Positions 53,835 through 63,561 of a stretch of DNA of 64,000 bases are shown here, piece after piece (position 1 is the stretch's first letter; the number at the start of each line of letters is the position of its first letter). Location of the stretch: assembly GCF_000733775.1 (NCBI RefSeq), contig NZ_JPOE01000002.1, positions 1,116,001-1,180,000 of the forward strand. Reading direction: 5' to 3'. The notes below the pieces were generated by a model, which was given only the letters and a program-made list of their open reading frames with translations, did no database searches and was not told where the DNA came from. The translations under genes were made by a program, and so were the position numbers. Source of the DNA: Thiomonas sp. FB-Cd. GTDB taxonomy: Bacteria > Pseudomonadota > Gammaproteobacteria > Burkholderiales > Burkholderiaceae_C.

Positions 53835-55913
53835 TTAATGCCCGATTTCATCGAGCCAGCACTCGGTGAGTTGCTCGATCACCGCAAGCCGCGTGACAGG
53901 ATTGAACGCGTCGGCTTCGGCACCGCGGGGGCTGCGCCCCACCCTTGCCGCCAAGACTCTTCCCAGCGGGCTGTCCGCCAGCTGATTGGCCGCGACGAAC
54001 TGCTCGACGATGTTCCTTGCCCCTTGAACCGGATCGGCGAGGGCTGGTCGATCCGCCAGCGCGGCCATTTGCATGTCCCACAGCAGGTATCCCGCCATGG
54101 CACCAAGCGCCGTGCGGGGAGTCTGGGGATCAACCGGGTAGCGATAGCTGCGCTGCCAGGCCATGACCTCGGCGGCCGGCATGGGCCTGGCGATGCCGTA
54201 GCCCTGCCCCTGGTCCGCGCCCAGAATTGCCGCGGCCTCGATCATCCCCAGGTTCTCCAGGCCTTCCACGGTCACCGCCGTGTCGAACGCATGGGCGAGT
54301 CGCACCAGGTACACGATGAACTCCAGGGCGCGTTGAGGCTTGCGCAACGCACCGCGCACCAGGCCCTGGTCGATCTTGACCTCATCGAACGCGTACTGGT
54401 CCATGCGCAGCAGGGAGCTGTGGCCCGAGCCCAGATCGTCCTGGGCGAACCGGATGCCTTGCTCGCGCAGCCGCTGCACGAAGCTCTGGCGCAACTCGGT
54501 CTGGCTGTCGCCATCCTGCGTCTCCAGGACTTCGAGCTGCAAGCGGTCGACGCCGAGGCCGCACGCATCAAGCACCTTGAACAGGACCGCCTCATAGCGG
54601 GGATCGCCCAGGCCCTGGGCGGGGAAATTGATCGCGATGTGCGTTCGCAGACCCTGGCGCTCCAGCTCCCGGCAGTCGGCACAGGCCTGGCGCAATCCCA
54701 GCTCGAGCAGCTGCAGGAGTTCCGCATGGCCGAATGCCGGAAGAAAGCGCAGCGGTGCGATCAGCTCGCCGTCGTCGCCTTGCAGCCGGGCGAGGGCCTC
54801 CAGCTTGAGGAGCCTGCCGTCGCGCAAGCTGATGATGGGTTGGTACGCCATGACCACGCGCTGGCGTTCCAGCAGTTGCCGATACCCCTGCTGCTCGCGC
54901 AGCGGGATGACACTGGCGTGGTTGCGCTGCTCAATCCCGTGCCCGAGCACCAGCTGCACGTGTTGCAAAAAGCTGCTGAGGCGAAGGGTCGAAAAATAGC
55001 CCGGCCAGGCGCTGTACAGGCTCAACAGGGCGATGGAACGGCCCGATGCGTCCAGCAGCGGCACCGCGGCGCTGGAGCGAAAGCCAAGCTGCGAGCCAAT
55101 CGAGCGCCAGGGCACCGGACCCGCTTCCAACGCCCAGGCATCGGTGGCCACGATCTGCCCGCTGCGCCACGCGCGCCCGCCCGGTCCCTGCCCTGCGGGC
55201 GCCTCGGGATCGATGCTGATCTTGGGGATCAGGCCCGCTTCCATGGCCTGGTGATAACGGTCCGCCGCCACGCCGAATGACGCCTCGATCTGCAATTGCC
55301 CGTAGGCGTCGGCGCGCGCGAAAAATCCGCAGACGTCGCCATCCAGCCCACCGATTGCGGCCAGCACCCCGCGGATCAGATCGGCCAGGTTGGCGGCTCC
55401 CAGCACATGCTGGTCGATCTGGGACAGCGCCAGTGCGGTCTCCACCTCGATGCGCCGCAAGCTGGAGACTTGCCCTGCCAGGTCGAGCAGGATGCGCCGG
55501 CTGACGACGCGCATGACGTGCTCGCGCTGCTCGGATGCCGGCAGGAGCGGCCCCAGCAACTGGTGAATGTGCTGCTGGTACAGACTGAAGGCCTCGATGA
55601 CCCACAGAATGTCCACGCCCACGAGCGCATGCGCGCGACCCACGTGCTCCGCCTGTGCAAGGTGCTCAGGTCCGGTCAGAGCCGGATCCAGAAGCGCGAT
55701 CAGGTGCTGTGCCTGACGGCGTTGAAGCTGGGAAAATTCGCTCGGACCGAGCCGGCCGATGATTTCGGCCGTGTGCGCCGCGCTGCTCAGTGCATCGCAA
55801 AACGCGGCTGCGAACTGCTCCGAAAGCTGCGCCATGGGCTCCCTGATGGGCTCAAGCGCCGCTTCAATCCACGCGCCATAGGCATCAACGTTGTTTGCAT
55901 CACCCTGCATCAT
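53835..55913 (-). CDS. Globin-sensor GAF EAL phosphodiesterase
   Basis: 692 residues. Residues 1-165 are a globin-coupled-sensor-like helical domain (HVGRAHALVGVDILWVIEAF, with candidate haem-ligand His). A GAF domain spans about 185-330 and EAL about 355-600, with LEALARL, INFPAQ, LEVLETQD, QDDLGSGHSS, VKIDQG, TVEGLEN and GQGYGIARPM, all catalytic positions present. It lacks a GGDEF domain, so it should only degrade c-di-GMP. The C-terminal 90 residues form an extra helical region that also follows the EAL domain in the gene at 49320. It starts 368 bp from pelA on the opposite strand, a good placing for control of Pel. Confidence 0.9.
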   Translation of the reverse strand: MMQGDANNVDAYGAWIEAALEPIREPMAQLSEQFAAAFCDALSSAAHTAEIIGRLGPSEFSQLQRRQAQHLIALLDPALTGPEHLAQAEHVGRAHALVGVDILWVIEAFSLYQQHIHQLLGPLLPASEQREHVMRVVSRRILLDLAGQVSSLRRIEVETALALSQIDQHVLGAANLADLIRGVLAAIGGLDGDVCGFFARADAYGQLQIEASFGVAADRYHQAMEAGLIPKISIDPEAPAGQGPGGRAWRSGQIVATDAWALEAGPVPWRSIGSQLGFRSSAAVPLLDASGRSIALLSLYSAWPGYFSTLRLSSFLQHVQLVLGHGIEQRNHASVIPLREQQGYRQLLERQRVVMAYQPIISLRDGRLLKLEALARLQGDDGELIAPLRFLPAFGHAELLQLLELGLRQACADCRELERQGLRTHIAINFPAQGLGDPRYEAVLFKVLDACGLGVDRLQLEVLETQDGDSQTELRQSFVQRLREQGIRFAQDDLGSGHSSLLRMDQYAFDEVKIDQGLVRGALRKPQRALEFIVYLVRLAHAFDTAVTVEGLENLGMIEAAAILGADQGQGYGIARPMPAAEVMAWQRSYRYPVDPQTPRTALGAMAGYLLWDMQMAALADRPALADPVQGARNIVEQFVAANQLADSPLGRVLAARVGRSPRGAEADAFNPVTRLAVIEQLTECWLDEIGH

Positions 55914-56281
55914 TGGATTTCCTGAAGTTGCCTCTCAGCACGCGTTCAAGCCGCGCGGTTGCCGTCCTGTGGAATCGATGACGCATGCGGACTCCTCAAG
56001 GCAATTTACAGGAAATGGGACGTTTGCGACTGCCACGTGCGAAAGATTCGCATGCGCAGGGCCACGGCAGTGTAAATGCATGTTGCAGCGCGTCGCGCGC
56101 GCTGCGGGACGCGAGGCGCTGCACGGCGGACAAACCGCAGCCGGCATGCGGCGACCCCAAATAACTTCCAAAAATCCAACATTTTCATGAACTTCTTGGG
56201 TTTTCTTGATGCTGAATGCGACCAAGCGCCGGCCGGTGCAGGACAATGACAGGATCTGGCCATGCCCCGAACCGCTCTGTC
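55914..56281. other. Divergent control region between EAL gene and pelA (368 bp)
   Basis: No gene. A markedly AT-rich stretch at 56158-56215 (ACTTCCAAAAATCC, TTGGGTTTTCTTGATG) stands out from the GC-rich surroundings and is the likely pel promoter. I found no convincing FleQ-like palindrome. The promoter for the EAL gene should lie near 55930-56010. Confidence 0.5.
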
Positions 56282-59179
56282 ATGAATCGCCGCAAATTCC
56301 TCCAAGCGTTGCCGCTAAGCACACTCTTGAGCCGCCTGCTGAGCCGCAGTGCAGCTGGCATCCTGGGCGGGCTGGGCGCGGCGCGCACGGCCTTGGCGGA
56401 CCCGGACACCGGCGTTGATGGGCGCGCGGCGGCGGGCGCCGCGGGGGTTCCGGCCTTGGCCATCTACTACGGCGATCGCATCCCTGTGGACGATTTGCGC
56501 GCCTTCGACTGGGCAGTTCTGGAACCGGCCCATGCGCTCGTCCAGGACCCGGATGTGGTCAAGACCCTGGCACCCGGCACGCTGGCCATTGCCTACGTGT
56601 CGCTTGGCGAAGTGCAGCCCAGCCGCCCGTACTACCCGGACATTCCGAAGGCCTGGCTGCCGGCATCCAACCCGCAATGGGGCTCGCGGGTCATCGACCA
56701 GATGGCGATAGGCTGGCCACAGTTCGTGCAAACCCGCATGATCCAGCCGCTGTGGGATGCAGGCTTTCGCGCATTCTTTCTCGACACCCTGGATTCCTAC
56801 CAGCTCCTTGCGCAGACTGACGCCGCGCGCAAGCAGCAGGCCGATGCCCTGCGCGCCACCCTGCATGGCCTGATCCAGGCGTTTCCCGGAATTCGCTTCC
56901 TCCCGAATCGCGGCTTTGAACTTATGGATGCAACCATCGCGAGCTCCACGTTGGCGATTGCGGCAGAATCACTCTATCAGGGCTGGGACGCGGCCAGCCA
57001 GCGCTATGTGGCGGTCGCTGAGCAGGATCGGAATTGGCTGCTGGCGCGCTTCGATGACATGCGCTCGGCGTATGGCTTGAACGGCGTGGCGATCGACTAC
57101 GTTGCACCGCAGCAACGCGAGCTCGCACGCCAGACAGCCCGACAGATCGCCTCGTCGGGCCTCATCCCCTGGGTGGGCGATCCCACGCTGCAAAGCCTGG
57201 GCGTGGGCAACGTGGAGTTGGTGCCGCGCCGCATCCTGCTGCTGCATTCCTGCGCGCAGGGCGACAGCCCTGCGCTTTCGACGCAAAGCGCCCACCTTTA
57301 TGCGGCGATGCCACTCGAATATTGGGGGCTGGTGCCAGAGTATCGCTATGTGGGCGAACCCGCCCCCACCCAACCACTGGCTGGCCGCTATGCGGGCGTT
57401 GTGCTGTGGTCCGACCACTCGGACGTACCCGAACCCGCGCTACATCTACTGCGCCAGGCAAAGGCCGAAGGGGTGATGGTGGCGATCCTCGGTCAACCCG
57501 ACACCGCCGCGCTGGGGATCTTCGACATGCAGCCGTCTCAAGGCACGCTGCCCGGTCCGGTGACCGTGCAGCGCCCGCCTGGGGCACCAAATGGCGAGAT
57601 GATCCCGCTCATTCCGGCGGCGGACACGATGCGCCTGGTGGCCGGCCCTGGCAGCCAGGTCTGGTTACGCGCCACGGGCGCCGACGGCTCGAGCATGGAC
57701 GGCGCCGCACTCACACCCTGGGGTGGGTACGCGCTGGGCAGCTTCGGCGTGTTCAATCTTCCTGGCGAGGTCGGTGTGCGCTGGTCGATCGACCCGATCG
57801 CCTTCTTCAGAAGTGCGCTGCGTCTTGGCGACGCCCCCATGCCCGACATCACCACGCGAACCGGGCGGCGGGCGTTTTTCGTGCATTTCGACGGCGACGG
57901 CTGGGTCAATGCCTGCGACCGCCCGGGCTCACCCCTGGCCTGCGAAGTGCTTGTGACGGAGTTCCTGGAAAAATATCGCACGCCGACGCTGGCGTCGGTC
58001 ATCGTGGCCGAAGTCAGCCACGAGGGGCTGTATCCGGCAACAGCCGGCGCCGCGCAGAAATGGGCGCAGCGCATGTTCGCGCTGCCCCACATCGAGGTCG
58101 GCAGCCACACGTGGTCCCACCCCTTCGACTGGGTGGCGGCAAGCGAAGAACACAGCCGCGGCAAGCCGACCAAGGCATTGCCCTATGGCAACTATCTGCC
58201 GATGCCCAACTACCGCTTCAGCACGCACACCGAGGTGGTGGGCGCGCGCGAGTACATCCAGAACAAGCTCTGCCCACCTGGCAAGCCCTGCAGCATGATC
58301 TTGTGGCCGGGGGACTGCAATCCGCCCAACAGCGCTGTGGCGCTGAGCTACACGGTGGGCATGCACAACATCAATGGGGGCGGAGCCACCATCACCAAGA
58401 CACAACCCAGTTTGGGCTACGTATGGCCAATGGGTATACCCAAGGGGCAGCACTTTCAGGTCTATGCGGCGCTTTCCAACGAAGAGGATTACACCCACAA
58501 CTGGAAAGGGCCTTACTTCGGCTTCGAGCGCGTGATCGAAACCTACACCATGACCGACGCGCCCCGACGCCTCAAGGCGCTGGACCTGTACTTCCATCCC
58601 TACATCGTGACCAAGGCCGCGGGCGTGGCGAGCCTGCACAAGGTATGGACATGGGTGACGCAGCAGTCGATCCATCCGATTTTCGGTATCCAGTACGCAC
58701 GCAGCGTGCTGGCCTGGCGGCAAGCCACAGTGGCGCGCACCTTGCATGGGGCCTGGCAGCTGCGAAGCGACCCGAACCTGCGCCAGTGGCGACAACCGCA
58801 CAGCGCGGCTGCGCCCAGCCTGTCCAGCAGCCACAACCTGGCTGGCTTCAGCACCCACGCGGACATGCGCTACCTGCACGCCGTAGCTGACAAGGTCCTG
58901 CTGCAAACAGCTGCGCAAGACATGCGTCCGGTTGCGCGCCTGGTGGACGCCAATGCCGACATCACCCGGTTCACTCAGCTCCCTCATGGAGGGGTGGAGC
59001 TTGAGTTGACGGGCCACGTGCCGGTGCAGGCAACCGTGGCGCTGCCGCCCGGCTGGCACCTGCACGCTGGCAGCGCCACCCAAGTGCACGCAGCCTCGAC
59101 GCCGATGGGCGACATGCGCATGCACCACGTCGCAAGCGCCGAGACGCGAGTCGCCTTGCGTTGCCTTCCCGAGGCCTGA
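56282..59179 (+). CDS. pelA: Pel polysaccharide hydrolase/deacetylase PelA
   Basis: 965 residues (about 950 in Pseudomonas). The ATG at 56282 gives MNRRKFLQALPLS, a twin-arginine-type signal. The GH114-like hydrolase domain follows (YYGDRIPVDDLRAFDWAVLE near 60-80, FLDTLDSYQ, VAIDYV). Middle domains lead to a deacetylase region with metal-site motif HFDGDGW near 540 and HTWSHPFDW near 610. PelA trims and partly deacetylates the galactosamine-rich Pel polymer in the periplasm, which is needed for export. Its stop overlaps the pelB start (TGATG). First gene of the operon. Confidence 0.93.
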   Translation: MNRRKFLQALPLSTLLSRLLSRSAAGILGGLGAARTALADPDTGVDGRAAAGAAGVPALAIYYGDRIPVDDLRAFDWAVLEPAHALVQDPDVVKTLAPGTLAIAYVSLGEVQPSRPYYPDIPKAWLPASNPQWGSRVIDQMAIGWPQFVQTRMIQPLWDAGFRAFFLDTLDSYQLLAQTDAARKQQADALRATLHGLIQAFPGIRFLPNRGFELMDATIASSTLAIAAESLYQGWDAASQRYVAVAEQDRNWLLARFDDMRSAYGLNGVAIDYVAPQQRELARQTARQIASSGLIPWVGDPTLQSLGVGNVELVPRRILLLHSCAQGDSPALSTQSAHLYAAMPLEYWGLVPEYRYVGEPAPTQPLAGRYAGVVLWSDHSDVPEPALHLLRQAKAEGVMVAILGQPDTAALGIFDMQPSQGTLPGPVTVQRPPGAPNGEMIPLIPAADTMRLVAGPGSQVWLRATGADGSSMDGAALTPWGGYALGSFGVFNLPGEVGVRWSIDPIAFFRSALRLGDAPMPDITTRTGRRAFFVHFDGDGWVNACDRPGSPLACEVLVTEFLEKYRTPTLASVIVAEVSHEGLYPATAGAAQKWAQRMFALPHIEVGSHTWSHPFDWVAASEEHSRGKPTKALPYGNYLPMPNYRFSTHTEVVGAREYIQNKLCPPGKPCSMILWPGDCNPPNSAVALSYTVGMHNINGGGATITKTQPSLGYVWPMGIPKGQHFQVYAALSNEEDYTHNWKGPYFGFERVIETYTMTDAPRRLKALDLYFHPYIVTKAAGVASLHKVWTWVTQQSIHPIFGIQYARSVLAWRQATVARTLHGAWQLRSDPNLRQWRQPHSAAAPSLSSSHNLAGFSTHADMRYLHAVADKVLLQTAAQDMRPVARLVDANADITRFTQLPHGGVELELTGHVPVQATVALPPGWHLHAGSATQVHAASTPMGDMRMHHVASAETRVALRCLPEA

Positions 59180-62100
59180 TGCCCGAGACCCCCACTTCGC
59201 GCCGCCCGGGCCTGTCGGTAGCGCCTGATGATCCGCGGCGCAGCAGGCTGTTTCCGCGGGGTACCCTGCTTGGGTTGATGCTCATCGGGGTGGCCACGCT
59301 GGCCTTGATGTGGCCTGGACGCCAGCTCATGCAGCTCTTGCGCACGACGCAAGATACGGCCCTGGCAATCGATTACCTGCAGCATTTGCTCGCCCTGCAG
59401 GAAGGCAACTCGGAGCTGCGGTTGCTGCTGGCCCAGCGGTACATGAGCATTGGCCAATGGGACAATGCGCTCAAGGCCCTGGATTCCCTGGCATCCGGGC
59501 CCCAGGCCGACGCGTTGCGCCTGAAGATCTGGAAGCACATCTGGTTCGACGCACGCGCGCGCGGACATGAAGCGCGGGCAGAACAGGCGGCCGCCGCCTT
59601 GCGTGAGCTGGTGGCGCGCGTGCAGCCCCGGGACTTTGCCGCCTGGCGTTCCGCCCTCACGCTTTTGCAGGGCCTGGACGATGCACCTGCGCTTAAACGC
59701 CTGGCGCCGCAGGTACTGCGCTTCACGCCGCTGCCGGCATCAACCGCACAACAGGCGTCGGCGTTGCTGCTTGGCATGCAGCACTACCACCTGGCAGCGC
59801 AGGTCCTGTTCGACTCACTGCCAGCCGCGCGCACGCCGGCGCAACGCCGTGCCATGCTGGAACAGGCTGCTGATGCCCTGCTGGCGTCCGGTAATGCCAG
59901 TCGGGCCTATGACGAGCTCGCTGTGCAGGCCGCCAAACTGCCGCCGGATCCCAAGCTGGCGTGGCACCTCGTGACTTGGGCGCTTGCGGCCGACAAGCCT
60001 CACGATGCGCTGCACTGGCTCGGCCAAGCCGTGGACCTCCAGGCCCCTGCAGCCACACTGGGCCACGCGCTCACGCCGGCGCAGGCCGAATTGGCGTGGC
60101 GCCTGATGCTGGCCGACGGCAACCTCGACGGCGCCTTGCATATCGCCAACGCCGCGCTTGCCGCGCACGCCAGCAGCGACTGGGAACAGCGCCGCGCGCA
60201 AGTTCTGGAATGGAGTGGGAAACCCGATGCCGCGCTGCAGCAATGGTTGGTGCTGTTGCGCCAGCGCATCACCAGCGAGGCGCTGGCCAATGTCAAGCGC
60301 CTGGCCGGCATCCTGCATTCCTCCAGCGGGTTGGTTGCCTACTGGGAGTCGCGCGCCAAGACTGGTGCGATGGACACTACGGCCTGGCTGGACTATGCGC
60401 AAGCCCTGGAATCGCAGGGTCACCCCAGGCAGGCCGTCGCGATCTTGCAACGTGCAGTGCCGAACGCCCCGAGCCTGTCTGGACCACTAGGCTGGCTGCT
60501 CGGCACGATGGGCGACACGGAAGGGTCGCTGGCTGCCTACGCTCAGGGGCTGCGGCGCCACGCACTGGACTTGCGCAGCAGCATCGACTACGCGCTGGCG
60601 CTCTTGCAAACGGGGCAGTTTCTCCAGGCACGTGACGTGCTGGCACAGACTCAGAAGGTGCCGGGGCTGGACAACCTGCGCGCGGTGCATCAGGGTCTCC
60701 TGGCCGATATCGACTGGGACTTGAACGACACCAGGGCGGCGCTGCAAGCCTATGCCAGCCTGTGGCACGATCCCTCACTGCGCCGAGGCATGAAGCCTTA
60801 TCAAATTGAACGCTTCATCACCCTTACGGGGCAGATGCGAGGGGCGTCCGCCGCGCTCGCCGCACTGCCTGCGGCGTGGGCCGCAGCGCCGCGCAAGGCC
60901 CTCGCCCTGCAATGGCTGCAATGGCTGGTCAAGCAACCCAGCCTGGCCGGCTTGCACGCCTGGCAGCGGGCCGTGTTCCAGGGCGCGCTGGGGGCGGATC
61001 TGCAGCATGACGCCGAGGTCTTCGCCGCACGCGCGCAGGTTTGGCAGGCGTTGGGGCGGCGCGAGAACGCGTTGGCCGATTTGCGCACCGCTGTGCACCT
61101 GGACCCCGGCAACCGGGATGATCAGATTGCACTGCTCTGGATGCTGGTGGACATGCAACGCCTGGATGCGCTGCGCAGGGCGTACGCGCAATACTCCGGG
61201 GGCCTGCGGGGAACGCCCGATGGCCTGGAGGTGCTGGCTGCCGCCGCACAAGCGCTGGACGATCTGCCGCAAGCCCTGGCCCTGAGCCGTGCCCTGTACC
61301 CGCGCAAGCGCAACGATGCGCTGTGGCTGATCAACTTCGGCGACCTGCTCACCCGTTCCGGCCAGGAAGCGAGTGCCCGCGCAGCCTACGACCAGGCCTG
61401 GGCGCTGTTGCGCCAGCGCGCGCAGCAACACACCACGTCGCCCCGCTTCGATGCGCTTGTCGCGGCCCTGCGGTTGTCTCATGGGCGCACCACGATAGCC
61501 CAACAGCAACGCATCATTGCGGCGCTGCGCGCCACGCTGCACGAGCCCGGCGCTCCCGGCCAGGCTCGCGCCCAGGCCGACGCCGCCATTGCCGACTGGC
61601 TGCTGCGTCTGCACACGACCGCCCCCACGCGCTGGTGGCTGGCACACGCCGTGCTCAGCAGCGCTGATCGGCAATCGATCGAGCTGCAAGTGGCGATGAA
61701 GCAAGGCGACACCGAGCACGTTCGCAGCTTGCTGGACGCAGGCGCTGGATCCGCGCTTGCGCCCATCGATCGCGTCGAGGCCCTTCGCGCTGCGGGCCAC
61801 CCGCTGCAGGCGCTAGCTCAGGCAGATCAGGTTCTGGAGCATGCGGCCGCGCAAGGCCGCAGCAGCCCGCAACTCCAGGCGCTGGCGAGGCAAGACGCCG
61901 AGGACCACCTCAATTTAGCCAATCGCACTGCGCTGGGCTTCGCCAGTCAGCAAAACGATGCCGTGATGCGCCAGGGCCCGGTGCTGGAGCAACGCTTGAC
62001 TCTCACGCCAGCTCTCAAGCTCGATGTGCATGTCGCCGGCGAGCGCCTGAGCACACGCGACGCGAGCGTCATCACCAACCTGCCGCAAACGTGGAGCGAC

Positions 62101-62831
62101 GCGCAGGCTACGCTGCAGTGGCGTGAGGGTCGGCACGCCTGTCGGGCAGCGCGGGCCGCAACACCGCAGTCGGGACCATTGACCCGCTCCAGCTGGACGC
62201 TGCGTTGACGCTGCCAGGAGGCGTGCGCGCCCACGTGCAGGCGCAATACGATGCGGTCGCCGACGAGTCCGGCTTGCTGCTGGTGGCAGGCAAGCGCGAC
62301 CGGATCGAGCTTGCGTTGAGCAAGACCTATGGGCGACTGTGGGTCAGCGTCAGCCAGAGCGCGTCACGCTATTTCACGCGCGCGGGCGCACCCCTGGGCC
62401 AGGGCCGCAGCATCCAGGCCGATGCGGGCATCTGGCTGCGGCAGGACGAGCCGGACATTGCCCTCAAGATGCTTGGGTACGCCAACCAGTTCAGCGCCAC
62501 GGGCGGGCCTGAGTGGCTGTACGCGAAGCTCAGCCCCACAGGGGTTCCACCCACCGCAAATTCGTTCATTCCTGCCGGCGATGACGTTGCGGGCGTCGGA
62601 GTCACTCTGAACGCGCTTGCAGCGGACCGCTACAGTTCGCATTGGGTTCCCTTTGGAGAGGTGGATGTGCTGTCTTCGCGTCGGCTTGGAAATGCAGCGG
62701 ACCTTAACCTCGGCCTTCAAGGCCCGGTGCTGGGTGGTGACCAGCTGTCATTCCAATATCAGCGCGAGCAAAACACGACGGGGCTCAACCGCCAGTGGAG
62801 TCTCCAATACCGTATCTGGTTCGGGCCATGA
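59179..62831 (+). pseudogene. pelB: Outer-membrane Pel export protein PelB, one frameshift
   Basis: Two overlapping frames together give about 1217 residues (about 1190 in Pseudomonas). Frame 1 (59179 to about 62130) has an N-terminal membrane anchor (LLGLMLIGVATLALMW) and a long TPR superhelix (e.g. LAQRYMSIGQWDNALKALDS) that binds PelA. Frame 3 (from about 62127 to 62831) is the C-terminal beta barrel (WSLQYRIWFGP end). They join at a GGG run near 62127-62129: one added G restores WREGSARLSGSAGRN. Either the strain cannot export Pel, or the base is a sequencing error; intact pelA, pelC and pelD favour error. Confidence 0.88.
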
Positions 62832-62951
62832 TCACAGGCATCGGCCTGCGTGATCACCTCGCACCAACCCTTGGCCACCTTAACTGCCGCCGACAACCTT
62901 TTCTCATTCATACCCACACGGCCATCCCAAAGCGCCGCACAGGAGTCGCCA

Positions 62952-63536
62952 ATGCATCCATTCACCCTTCGATCCCCGCGTGTTCAGACGCCGCGCTTGT
63001 GGCTTGGCGCCATCCTGACGCTGCTTCTGGCAGCATGCGCCACCACGGCCGTGCCCACCCAGAGCCTGCAATTGCAGGCAGGGGACACCCTGGCCGTGCT
63101 GCCTTTTGAGAACGCCACCGAGGTTCCCCAGGCCGAGACCCGCGTGCAAGCGATTGCCGTGGCGCTGGTGCGCCAAAAAGGGATGCAACAGGTGCTGGTC
63201 TATCCACAGTCGCCGTCCGACAACCCCCTGGAGGCGCCGGCTGCAGTCACCCCGGTGCAGGTTTTGGACTGGGCACGGCGCAAGGGGGCGCACTATGCGC
63301 TGAGCGGCACGGTAACCGAGTGGCGCTACAAAACGGGCGTAGACAGCGAACCGGCGGTCGGCCTGACGCTGCAGATCACCGACGTGGGCACCGGGCAGGT
63401 CGTGTGGTCAGCCACGGGTGCGCGTGCCGGCTGGGGCTACCAGGCGCTCGCCGCTGTGGGCCAGGCGCAGCTCGCTGACTTGCTGCGTGGCGTGCACGTT
63501 GTGACGGCGCCCGCCAAGGCATCTGTCACACCCTGA
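62952..63536 (+). CDS. pelC: Pel lipoprotein PelC
   Basis: 194 residues from the ATG at 62952, with AGGAG upstream. A lipoprotein signal ends in the lipobox LLLAAC (Cys near residue 28). The mature protein has TLAVLPFENATEVPQAE and the strongly family-typical EWRYKTGVDSEPAVGLTLQ. PelC forms a dodecameric ring under the outer membrane that funnels Pel to PelB. A reading from 62850 is longer but lacks the signal at its N-terminus. Confidence 0.93.
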   Translation: MHPFTLRSPRVQTPRLWLGAILTLLLAACATTAVPTQSLQLQAGDTLAVLPFENATEVPQAETRVQAIAVALVRQKGMQQVLVYPQSPSDNPLEAPAAVTPVQVLDWARRKGAHYALSGTVTEWRYKTGVDSEPAVGLTLQITDVGTGQVVWSATGARAGWGYQALAAVGQAQLADLLRGVHVVTAPAKASVTP

Positions 63537-63561
63537 GCAACGCACGCAACGCCTGTTGCCG

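Noticed and set aside
62100..62210. Programmed frameshift in pelB
   Set aside because: No slippery heptamer followed by a conserved structure is visible, and homologues are single-frame. A lost base in a short G run is simpler.
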